From: Lentibacter sp. XHP0401
Lineage (GTDB): Bacteria > Pseudomonadota > Alphaproteobacteria > Rhodobacterales > Rhodobacteraceae
Length of the DNA: 64,000 nt
Assembly (NCBI RefSeq): GCF_025751535.1
Contig: NZ_JAOWLC010000008.1
Span: 1-64,000 of the forward strand
Reading direction: 5' to 3'
Shown here: in pieces, positions 18,201 to 25,698 of the stretch
How the letters are laid out: the number at the start of each line of letters is the position of its first letter
How positions within the stretch are numbered: position 1 is the stretch's first letter
Notes under the pieces: generated by a model
What the model was told of the DNA's origin: nothing
Databases searched by the model: none
Seen by the model: only the letters and a program-made list of their open reading frames with translations
Program-made: the position numbers and the translations under genes

Positions 18201-19003
18201 GGCGCAAACATGCGCATCTGGCGGAAGGTGAGCACCACAACAAGATCCGCTTCCGCGACATTGCCGCACAGCCTCGCAAAATCATTTCTTCGCCGACATG
18301 GTCGGGTATTGAGAGCGAGAAGGTCAGCTACAACGCAGGCTATACCAATGTGCACGAGCTTATTCCGTGGCGGACTTTGACAGGGCGTCAACAGCTCTAT
18401 CAAGATCACCTCTGGATGCGTGCGTTCGGTGAGGGCTTCATGTCTTACCGTCCTCCTGTTGACCTAAAGACCATCACGGCGGATGTGCAGGATAAAGGCG
18501 ACACGCTGGTGTTGAACTTTATCACGCCCCACCAGAAATGGGGTATCCACTCCACCTACACCGACAACTTGTTGATGCTCACGCTCAACCGCGGCGGACC
18601 TGTGGTCTGGATCTCCGAGGTCGATGCCAAGTCGGCAGGTATTGTCGATAACGACTGGATCGAGGTTTACAATACGAATGGCGCTCTCACGGCGCGGGCG
18701 GTTGTCTCCCAGAGGATCAAGGAGGGCTCGACCTTCATGTATCATGCGCAGGAGAAAATTGTGAACACACCCGGCTCGGAGAAGACAGGCCACCGCGGTG
18801 GTATCCACAACTCGGTAACCCGTACAACGCTGAAGCCAACACATATGATCGGCGGTTACGCACATCAGGCTTATGGCTTCAACTACTACGGAACTGTTGG
18901 TGCAAACCGGGATGAGTTTGTCGTTATCCGAAAAATGAAAAAGGTCGATTGGCTCGATGCTGAAAAAGCATGGGAACCAAGCAAGAAGGAGGCCGCAGAA
19001 TGA
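15263..19003 (+). CDS. narG: Respiratory nitrate reductase, alpha subunit
   Basis: The 1246-residue catalytic subunit reduces nitrate to nitrite at a Mo-bisMGD centre on the cytoplasmic face. The FS0 cluster ligands are visible near the N-terminus: His51, Cys55, Cys59 ([11 protein letters not shown]) and Cys94 ([12 protein letters not shown]). The Mo-ligand region is [20 protein letters not shown]. The length fits NarG, and no functional Tat signal is present. The ATG at 15263 is chosen because GGAG lies at 15251-15254; the open frame begins 33 nt earlier. Its stop codon overlaps the narH start (ATGA). Confidence 0.98.
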   Translation: [1246 protein letters not shown]

Positions 19004-20523
19004 AAGTTCGTGCACAAATCGGCATGGTGCTGAACCTTGATAAATGTATCGGGTGTCACACCTGTTCTGTTACCTGTAAAAACGTCTGGACGAGCCGCGA
19101 CGGTGTTGAATACGCGTGGTTCAACAACGTCGAGACCAAGCCGGGCACAGGCTATCCAACCGACTGGGAAAACCAGGCACGCTGGAATGGTGGTTGGGAG
19201 CGGACGAAAGCTGGTAAGCTTCAGCCCAAGCAGGGCAGCAAATGGCGGATTTTGGCAAACATGTTTGCCAACCCGTCGATGCCCGAGATCGACGACTATT
19301 ACGAGCCGTTTGATTTTGACTATGATCATCTGAAATCGGCACCGGAGATGCAGGCCTTCCCGACAGCGCGCCCGCGCTCAAAAATTACGGGTGAGCGGAT
19401 CGAGAAGATCGAGAAAGGCCCGAACTGGGAAGAAATTCTCGGCGGTGAATTCTCCAAGCGCTCGGCGGATTACAACTTCGAAGGGATCCAGAAGGAGATC
19501 TACGGGGAATACGAGAACACCTTCATGATGTATCTCCCCCGTCTCTGCGAGCACTGCCTCAACCCGACGTGCGCTTCGTCGTGCCCCAGCGGCGCAATCT
19601 ATAAGCGCGAGGAAGACGGCATTGTTCTGATTGACCAGGAAAAGTGCCGCGGATGGCGCATGTGCGTAAGCGGCTGCCCTTACAAGAAGGTGTACTACAA
19701 CTGGTCGACAGGCAAATCCGAGAAATGCACGCTTTGCTATCCTCGGATTGAGTCCGGTAACCCGACTGTGTGCTCGGAAACCTGCGTGGGCCGTATCCGC
19801 TATCTCGGTGTTATGCTTTATGACGCCGACAAGATCGAAGAAGCCGCCAACATGGAGAACGAACAAGACCTCTACGATGCGCAGCTCGGTGTCTTTCTTG
19901 ATCCGAGCGATCCTGAAGTGATCAAAGCGGCGCGCCGTGATGGTGTTCCTGAAGACTGGATCAAATCAGCGCGCGAAAGTCCGATCTGGAAGATGGCGAT
20001 GGACTGGAAGGTGGCCTTCCCGCTGCATCCGGAGTATCGCACATTGCCGATGGTTTGGTATATCCCGCCACTTTCGCCCATCCAAAACGCGGCCGAAGCT
20101 GGCGCAATCAGCTCCAAAGACGGTATGCCAGACGTGAAAAATCTGCGTATTCCTGTTAAATATCTCGCCAACATGCTGACAGCGGGCGACGAAGCTCCTG
20201 TTGTTACGGCGCTGGAACGGATGCTTGCGATGCGCTCCTATATGCGCTCCAAAACTGTGGACGGCGTGATTGATGAGGGTATTGCCGAGCGCGTTGGCCT
20301 CAGCGGACGGATGATCGAAGACATGTATAAGATCATGGCGCTGGCAGATTACGAGGATCGTTTTGTCATTCCGACAACCCACCGTGAGCAGGTTGAAGAA
20401 GCCTATGACCTTAAGGGTGGTTGCGGGTTTACCGACAGCAACGGATGCTCCACAGGCACATCAAAGGCCTCGCTCTTTGGCGGCCAGAAAAAACCCCTCA
20501 AAATGCCTACGGAGGTAATGTGA
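19000..20523 (+). CDS. narH: Respiratory nitrate reductase, beta subunit
   Basis: The 507-residue electron-transfer subunit binds four Fe-S clusters and passes electrons from NarI to NarG. Four Cys groups are present: CIGCHTCSVTC (16-26), CEHCLNPTCASSCP, CRGWRMCVSGCP and CTLCYPR with VCSETCVGR. In the third, Trp replaces a Cys, as expected for the [3Fe-4S] cluster of NarH. The start overlaps the narG stop by 4 nt and has a strong AAGGAGG site inside narG. narJ begins 1 nt after its stop codon. Confidence 0.98.
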   Translation: MKVRAQIGMVLNLDKCIGCHTCSVTCKNVWTSRDGVEYAWFNNVETKPGTGYPTDWENQARWNGGWERTKAGKLQPKQGSKWRILANMFANPSMPEIDDYYEPFDFDYDHLKSAPEMQAFPTARPRSKITGERIEKIEKGPNWEEILGGEFSKRSADYNFEGIQKEIYGEYENTFMMYLPRLCEHCLNPTCASSCPSGAIYKREEDGIVLIDQEKCRGWRMCVSGCPYKKVYYNWSTGKSEKCTLCYPRIESGNPTVCSETCVGRIRYLGVMLYDADKIEEAANMENEQDLYDAQLGVFLDPSDPEVIKAARRDGVPEDWIKSARESPIWKMAMDWKVAFPLHPEYRTLPMVWYIPPLSPIQNAAEAGAISSKDGMPDVKNLRIPVKYLANMLTAGDEAPVVTALERMLAMRSYMRSKTVDGVIDEGIAERVGLSGRMIEDMYKIMALADYEDRFVIPTTHREQVEEAYDLKGGCGFTDSNGCSTGTSKASLFGGQKKPLKMPTEVM

Positions 20524-20524
20524 G

Positions 20525-21244
20525 ATGGCTATTCAACTTCATGACAGAACACTGAAAGCGCTTTCGCTTATTCTGAGTTACCCGACCCGCGAGTTGCAAC
20601 AGGCCATGCCCGAAATCAGCGCTGTGCTGGCTTCAGACACGCGGTTGACTGCGGCTGCCCGTCGGGGGTTGCGCCCGCTGGTGGAGGAGCTGGCGGTGCG
20701 CGACATTTATGACCTTGAAGAGCAATTTGTGCTGCTTTTTGACCGCTCGCGCACGTTGTCGCTCAATCTTTTTGAGCATGTTCATGGCGAAAGCCGCGAC
20801 CGTGGCGGCGCGATGGTTTCACTTGTCGAAACGTACCGTGACGGCGGGTTTGATCCGGTTACATCGGAGCTGCCTGACCATCTTCCGGTTTTGCTAGAGT
20901 TTCTGTCGACGCGTCCTTTTGCTGAGGCGCAGGAAACACTGGCAGATGCGGCGCACATCTTTGAAGCGCTGACCACGCGTCTTGAGCGCCGTGAAAGCGC
21001 TTATGCGGCTGTTTTTGCAAGCCTTGTGCAGCTCGCAGGAGCCGAGGCTAACGCGGAAGCCGTTGCCGAAATACTGGCCCAGCCGGAGGTCGATCCGACC
21101 GATTTGGAGGCACTCGACGAGGTTTGGGAGGAGAGCGAAGTGCTCTTCGGGCCTGATCCAAGCGCCGGATGCCCGCAAGTGCGCGATATGCTTTCGCGCA
21201 TGGATACACCCGTTAACCCCAAGCCGCAGCCAGCGGCAGAATAG
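20525..21244 (+). CDS. narJ: Nitrate reductase assembly chaperone
   Basis: The 239-residue cytoplasmic protein is the dedicated NarGH chaperone of the TorD/NarJ superfamily, needed for Mo-cofactor insertion and membrane attachment; it is not part of the mature enzyme. The all-helical sequence includes the typical LSLILSYPTRELQQAMPEI opening and SLNLFEHVHGESRDRGGAMV, the conserved LFEHVHG segment of NarJ. It lies between narH and narI with 1-nt and 12-nt spacers, so the four nar subunits are translated as a unit. Confidence 0.96.
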   Translation: MAIQLHDRTLKALSLILSYPTRELQQAMPEISAVLASDTRLTAAARRGLRPLVEELAVRDIYDLEEQFVLLFDRSRTLSLNLFEHVHGESRDRGGAMVSLVETYRDGGFDPVTSELPDHLPVLLEFLSTRPFAEAQETLADAAHIFEALTTRLERRESAYAAVFASLVQLAGAEANAEAVAEILAQPEVDPTDLEALDEVWEESEVLFGPDPSAGCPQVRDMLSRMDTPVNPKPQPAAE

Positions 21245-21256
21245 GGAGCCACCGTC

Positions 21257-21994
21257 ATGCTAGAACATATCGACTATTTCATCTTCGGCATCATGCCCTA
21301 TATCGCACTCACGGTGCTTATTGTGGGATCAATTGCGCGCTACGAGCGTGATCCGTTCACATGGAAATCCTCATCCAGCCAACTCTTGCGCCGCAAGCAA
21401 TTGATGTGGGGCTCTATTCTGTTTCACGTTGGCATCATCACCGTTTTCGGGGGCCACCTGATCGGGCTTTTTACGCCTGTCGCCGTGCTTGATGCGCTAG
21501 GTATTCCCTATGCCGCGAAGCAGTGGTTGGCCGTTATTCTGGGTGGAACTGCAGGCATTGCAGCTCTGATCGGGGCTACGCTTTTGATCCACCGCCGTGT
21601 GACAGACCCGCGTATCTGGCAGACCACGAGCTTTGCCGATATCGGTATTCTTGTTCTGATCTGGCTTCAGCTCTTGATTGGCCTAGGCACAATTACACTT
21701 ACTTTGCAGCACATGGACGGTGCGGAAATGATCCGCTTTATGACATGGTCGCAAAGTGTGGTGCTTCTCAAGCTCAATGCTTGGGCAATGGTCGTGAACG
21801 TGCACTGGCTTTATAAGGCGCACATCTTCCTCGGCTTGCTGATCACCTTTCTGTTCCCGTTCACGCGTCTTGTGCATATGGTGTCAGGCTTTGCCGCGCC
21901 GTTCCGGTACTTGTTGCGCCCCGGATATCAGATTGTCCGATCGCGCCGCCTGAAACCGCTTGCCAAGCGCTCAGCAACAGAACCTGCGGAGTAA
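21257..21994 (+). CDS. narI: Respiratory nitrate reductase, gamma subunit (cytochrome b)
   Basis: At 245 residues with five membrane helices, this is the di-haem quinol oxidase subunit anchoring NarGH to the membrane. His residues placed for haem ligation occur in FHVGIITVFGGHLIG (helix 2) and NVHWLYKAHIFLG (helix 5). Oxidising quinol on the periplasmic side while nitrate is reduced in the cytoplasm generates proton-motive force. A PpiC gene starts 5 nt downstream, so the operon continues beyond the four core genes. Confidence 0.97.
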   Translation: MLEHIDYFIFGIMPYIALTVLIVGSIARYERDPFTWKSSSSQLLRRKQLMWGSILFHVGIITVFGGHLIGLFTPVAVLDALGIPYAAKQWLAVILGGTAGIAALIGATLLIHRRVTDPRIWQTTSFADIGILVLIWLQLLIGLGTITLTLQHMDGAEMIRFMTWSQSVVLLKLNAWAMVVNVHWLYKAHIFLGLLITFLFPFTRLVHMVSGFAAPFRYLLRPGYQIVRSRRLKPLAKRSATEPAE

Positions 21995-21999
21995 AGACG

Positions 22000-22797
22000 A
22001 TGAACGCAGCACTTTTTCCTGAGCTTGTGGTCAATGGCGAGCTTGTCCCCCACGCCTTGGTCGCGGCAGAAACGCAAAACCAACCAGCGCCAAAGGGCAA
22101 GCCCGGGATTGCATGGCGCAAGGCTGCCAATGCAGTTGCAATCCGCACATTGCTTTTACAGGAGGCGCATGTGCAGGGCGTAAACACCGAGCCGCAAGAG
22201 CTTGCGCCCGGGCGCTTTGAAACAGAAGAGGAGGCTCTGATCAGGGGCCTTCTCGACGTAGCCGTAGAAGTCACGCCACCAACCGAGGTTGAAGTTGAGG
22301 CAGAATGGAAGCGTGATCCGTCGCGGTTTCGTGCGCCGCCGCTTTGGGAGGTTTCCCATATCCTCTGTGCATGTGATCCACGTGATGAACCTGCGCGTGA
22401 GGTTGCTTTGCAGCGCGCCAAGTCGGTTGCCGAGCAGGCCTTGGGCGGTGCGAGCAGTTTCTCCGCCCTTGCCGCACGCGAAAGTGACTGTGGCTCGAAA
22501 TCATCGGGTGGCACTCTGGGGCAGCTTGGCCCGGGCGATACTGTGCCCGAATTTGAAGCCGTGCTGCGGCGTCTTGGCGAGGGCGAAACTACAGCCGACC
22601 CCGTGCTGACACGTCATGGTTATCATATTATCCGGATGGATGCTGTGGCCGAGGGCCAGATCCTTCCGTTTGCTGCCGTCAAAAACAAAATCATGGCCGC
22701 GATGGAAAAGCGCGCTTGGGCGGAGGCCGCACACCGCTTCACCACGTCTTTGGTTGCGAAAGCTGAAATCGAAGGAGCCGATCTGTCAGAAATTTGA
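22000..22797 (+). CDS. PpiC-type peptidyl-prolyl isomerase in the nar operon
   Basis: This 265-residue protein has a C-terminal parvulin domain (about 108-215) with the signatures SHILCACDP, SDCGSKSSGGTLGQLGPGD and VLTRHGYHIIRMDA, plus a helical N-terminal region. There is no signal peptide or membrane segment, so it is predicted to be cytoplasmic. Isomerases of this type (NifM-like) help to mature oxygen-sensitive metalloenzymes. Tight coupling to narI suggests a role in nitrate reductase folding or assembly, which is inferred from position only. Confidence 0.88.
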   Translation: MNAALFPELVVNGELVPHALVAAETQNQPAPKGKPGIAWRKAANAVAIRTLLLQEAHVQGVNTEPQELAPGRFETEEEALIRGLLDVAVEVTPPTEVEVEAEWKRDPSRFRAPPLWEVSHILCACDPRDEPAREVALQRAKSVAEQALGGASSFSALAARESDCGSKSSGGTLGQLGPGDTVPEFEAVLRRLGEGETTADPVLTRHGYHIIRMDAVAEGQILPFAAVKNKIMAAMEKRAWAEAAHRFTTSLVAKAEIEGADLSEI

Positions 22798-22822
22798 GGA
22801 GTTAGAGCGAAAGGAATCCGCA

Positions 22823-23383
22823 ATGAGCGCGAAATCAGATCAAAGATTGATGAACGCGGGGGCAATGATCTCGACACTCGATATTTCGGCCAATCCGCTG
22901 GATTTCATTGCCGAAGATCATATGCGAGAGAGGGAAATTTGCGCTTTGATCGACCAACTCACCGAGGCGCACACGCCTGATGATTATGCGCGGGTTTCAG
23001 TTCTTGCTTTTCTTTCGCACATCTTGCCACAGCATCTGGCGGACGAGGAAATTGATCTGTTCCCGATGATGCGCGCGCGCAGCGAGCCGGAAGACGAGAT
23101 CGAAAAAGTAGTGGAAAAGCTGCAAGCCGATCATCGCCATTCCGCGATAGACACACCGAAAATCATGAGTCTACTGAAGGATGCAGACCATGTGCATGAT
23201 GCAGACGAAAGGCAAATGCTTGCCGCATATGCCCTACGCGCCCGTCATCACCTCATCTTTGAGAACGCGATTGTTTTGCCGCTGGCAAGAGTGCGTCTTA
23301 CTGTAAGCGACTTAGCTGAGATGAAGCGAAATATGCTGACGCGCCGCGGGCTTGATCGGCTTTTGGAGAACCCCTCATGCTAA
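22823..23383 (+). CDS. Hemerythrin-like HHE-domain protein
   Basis: The 186-residue helical protein carries the spaced His/Glu groups of hemerythrin-type di-iron proteins: IAEDHMRERE, LSHILPQHLADEEIDLFP, QADHRHS and ARHHLIFENAIVLP. Such proteins bind O2 or NO, or repair Fe-S clusters. In a nitrate-respiring operon a role in NO sensing, NO protection or Fe-S repair is likely (inference). The ATG at 22823 is preferred to the longer frame, which overlaps the PpiC gene. Its last 7 nt overlap the carbonic anhydrase start. Confidence 0.85.
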   Translation: MSAKSDQRLMNAGAMISTLDISANPLDFIAEDHMREREICALIDQLTEAHTPDDYARVSVLAFLSHILPQHLADEEIDLFPMMRARSEPEDEIEKVVEKLQADHRHSAIDTPKIMSLLKDADHVHDADERQMLAAYALRARHHLIFENAIVLPLARVRLTVSDLAEMKRNMLTRRGLDRLLENPSC

Positions 23384-23994
23384 ATGATCTTCTCGCGCGC
23401 AATGTTGTCTGGTCAGAGCAAAAAAATGCCGAAGAGCCCGGTTATTTTGCACGGCTTGCCACGCATCAGTCCCCTGAATTTTTTTGGATAGGCTGCTCTG
23501 ACAGCCGTGTGCCTGCAAATGTGGTGGCGGGGCTTGATCCGGGCGAAGTGTTTGTCCATCGCAACGTTGCGAACATCATTCATTCGACAGATATGAACAT
23601 GCTGTCATCTCTTGAGTTTGCTGTTGAAACGCTGGGAGTTCGAGAGGTTATCGTGTGTGGTCACTATGGCTGCGGTGGCGTCAAGGCAGCGATGGAAGAC
23701 TTGCCGCATGGGCTTTCCGATCACTGGCTTGAGCCAATCAGACGGCTGGCACGCAGTTATGCTGTTGATCTGTCACAAGAGACGGACCCAGAGGCGCGCC
23801 GCGACCGTCTGTGTGAGCTTAATGTTATTGAGGGAGTGCGCTGCGTCGCCGAAACGCCAATTGTGCAGAATGCATGGAAGCGGAAACGGGAGTTGCGTAT
23901 TCACGGTCTAATCTACGGGCTAAAAGACGGACGCCTGCGTAACCTGGATTGCACTGTTGGGCCGGGTCATTTCCTTTCAGGGGTGGCGCTATGA
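23377..23994 (+). CDS. Beta-class carbonic anhydrase
   Basis: This 205-residue cytoplasmic enzyme interconverts CO2 and bicarbonate. The zinc ligands and catalytic dyad are clear: Cys40, Asp42 and Arg44 in GCSDSRVP, and His96 and Cys99 in CGHYGCGG. The length and the EGVRCVAETPIVQNAW segment fit the bacterial Can/CynT group. It overlaps the hemerythrin gene by 7 nt and a small downstream ORF by 4 nt, so it belongs to the extended nar operon. A carbonic anhydrase there may supply bicarbonate or balance pH during anaerobic growth (inference). Confidence 0.93.
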   Translation: MLNDLLARNVVWSEQKNAEEPGYFARLATHQSPEFFWIGCSDSRVPANVVAGLDPGEVFVHRNVANIIHSTDMNMLSSLEFAVETLGVREVIVCGHYGCGGVKAAMEDLPHGLSDHWLEPIRRLARSYAVDLSQETDPEARRDRLCELNVIEGVRCVAETPIVQNAWKRKRELRIHGLIYGLKDGRLRNLDCTVGPGHFLSGVAL

Positions 23995-24131
23995 CATCTG
24001 CGTTAAGGCGAGGGGGACGAGTTTTGGCACCAAGGGATTTCTGCATCTTCGCTGATGCGGAGATTTTAACATTTGGTGCTTTGGCGAAAGTTCTACCAAA
24101 CGGAAAAAGGTCGTACCACTTATGCAGATAG
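23991..24131 (+). CDS. Possible small protein coupled to carbonic anhydrase gene
   Basis: A 46-codon frame starts with an ATG overlapping the carbonic anhydrase stop codon (ATGA) and ends 10 nt inside the DUF2478 gene. The product (MTSALRRGGRVLAPRDFCIF at its start) has no motif I recognise, a basic N-terminus and two Cys residues. The double overlap is typical of translationally coupled operon genes and is the main reason for calling it. It may instead be only a re-initiation leader for the next gene. Confidence 0.35.
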   Translation: MTSALRRGGRVLAPRDFCIFADAEILTFGALAKVLPNGKRSYHLCR

Positions 24132-24640
24132 CTTACACGATGGCGCCAAGTAGGGGCGGAACAGACTTGTTGCTTTTCCGGGTTGCTGAAGCGCTTTCAG
24201 CCCAAGACTACAAAACCTGCGGCACTGTCCAGATCAACACCGAGCGCGCCGTTGGCAAGTGTGACATGGATGTTCAAGTTTTACCGAATGGCCCGGTCTT
24301 ACCTATTTCGCAGAATCTCGGACGGGCATCCAAAGGGTGTAGGCTGGACTCGGCAGCTTTGGAAGCAGCGGTTGGTATTGTTAGCTCACAGATCACGTCC
24401 GATGTGGATATTTTGATCATCAACAAATTTGGGAAACATGAAGCTGAAGGCCGTGGCTTCCGATCAGTTATCGCAAGTGCAATCGAGCTTGGAATGCCGG
24501 TTCTGGTTGGTGTGAATACGCTCAACCTTGAGGCCTTTTTAGAGTTTGTTGGCACGGAGGTTACGTATTTGCAGCCAACGGTTGGTTCTGTTCTGTGCTG
24601 GAGTGAACGCGCCATAAACGCAAAATCATTTGCAGCCTGA
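24122..24640 (+). CDS. DUF2478-family nucleotide-binding-like protein
   Basis: The 172-residue protein fits the DUF2478 group: an N-terminal beta strand and glycine loop (IAYTMAPSRGGTDLLLF) followed by ADILIINKFGK-like strands (here VDILIINKFGKHEAEGRG) and PVLVGVN. The fold is P-loop-like but lacks a canonical GKS/T, so nucleotide binding is uncertain. The family is often found near molybdenum-cofactor or Mo-transport genes. Being last in an operon for a Mo enzyme is consistent with a role in Mo-cofactor supply (inference). Confidence 0.75.
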   Translation: MQIAYTMAPSRGGTDLLLFRVAEALSAQDYKTCGTVQINTERAVGKCDMDVQVLPNGPVLPISQNLGRASKGCRLDSAALEAAVGIVSSQITSDVDILIINKFGKHEAEGRGFRSVIASAIELGMPVLVGVNTLNLEAFLEFVGTEVTYLQPTVGSVLCWSERAINAKSFAA

Positions 24641-24884
24641 ATTTTGATCTTGCGGTAGAGTCACACGAGATGCTCCAAAGGTAACCGTGCCTTAAATGTA
24701 GCAGAATAATTTGTAAGCACGATACTGTTTTCCCTAAGTCGATTTCCATTTTCTACGGCTCTCATAGACGCTCCATATCTGGACGCTGGAAAAAAGTTGT
24801 TTTTGTGAGGCGAAAGCCCTTAGAGTAGGGCTATGAACTTATTTCAAAAGAGTCCCCGCGTTCAGAATTTGAAGGTGTAATAGA
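24641..24884. other. Gap before the BY-kinase gene
   Basis: This AT-rich spacer divides the nar operon from the exopolysaccharide genes. It has no credible coding frame or clear terminator. A 15-codon frame at 24833 ends 4 nt before the kinase GTG and is not called. Confidence 0.4.
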
Positions 24885-25685
24885 GTGACCTCCAAAACAG
24901 ACTTGGTATTTATTGATTCTTTGGAGGGTTCCAAATCTGCTGATGTAAGCGGAAGGGCCGATCCAAAACCCGAGAACGCTTTGTTTTCTTGGGATGATTT
25001 GCCTGTCTTGGCCGTGGAGCCCAAGGCGCTGTTGAAGAAACGAGTTGTGGCGCACGACACAAGCCGACTTGAATCGGAAGTGTTCTCGGTGTTGCGTACG
25101 AAAGTTCTGCTGGAAATGCGCAAGCACGGTTGGAAAAGAATTGCCATCACATCGCCCTCACGCGGTTGTGGAAAATCTTTTGTTTCTGCGAACCTTGCGA
25201 TCAGCCTGTCAAGCCATCCCGATCTTCGGACTGTGTTGCTGGATTTGGATTTACGAAGGCCATCGCTGAATAACTATTTCGGCATCGAGACTCAGAACTC
25301 GATTTCTGATGCTCTGACGGGGAAAGTTGCTGTTGGTGACGCTCTCAGCCGAATAGGCCCCCGGTTGGCCATTGGGGTGGGGGTGAACTCTCTAGAAAAT
25401 ACGGGTGTGATCCTGAGCAGTGCGGCTACGGGGGATGTGCTCGCTCAGATTGAAGCAAGTTACAGCCCTGATCTGATTATATTTGACACGCCGCCTATGA
25501 ACTATCTTGATGACATGCTTGCGCTGTTTTCCCATACAGATGCTGTCATATTGCTTTTAGGGGGCGGGCTTAGCACCCAAGAAGAGACTGAAACAGCGAA
25601 AGATCTGATCGAGCAGCATTCAAACTTGCTGGGGATCATTCTCAATAAATCGCACGAGCAAGCGATCTCAAAGTATCAGTATTGA
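24885..25685 (+). CDS. CpsD/CapB-type BY-kinase (exopolysaccharide ATPase)
   Basis: The 266-residue protein has the bacterial tyrosine-kinase ATP site: Walker A SPSRGCGKS (90-98), Walker A' VLLDLDLRRP (117-126) and Walker B LIIFDTPP (about 198-205). It lacks membrane helices, so it must pair with a separate Wzz-type activator. That partner is probably the chain-length gene that converges on it 13 nt away. Such pairs control polysaccharide chain length and export at the inner membrane. The usual C-terminal Tyr cluster is reduced to one Tyr pair (KYQY). Translation starts at GTG with little ribosome-binding-site support. Confidence 0.8.
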   Translation: MTSKTDLVFIDSLEGSKSADVSGRADPKPENALFSWDDLPVLAVEPKALLKKRVVAHDTSRLESEVFSVLRTKVLLEMRKHGWKRIAITSPSRGCGKSFVSANLAISLSSHPDLRTVLLDLDLRRPSLNNYFGIETQNSISDALTGKVAVGDALSRIGPRLAIGVGVNSLENTGVILSSAATGDVLAQIEASYSPDLIIFDTPPMNYLDDMLALFSHTDAVILLLGGGLSTQEETETAKDLIEQHSNLLGIILNKSHEQAISKYQY

Positions 25686-25698
25686 TATTGGAGCGTTC

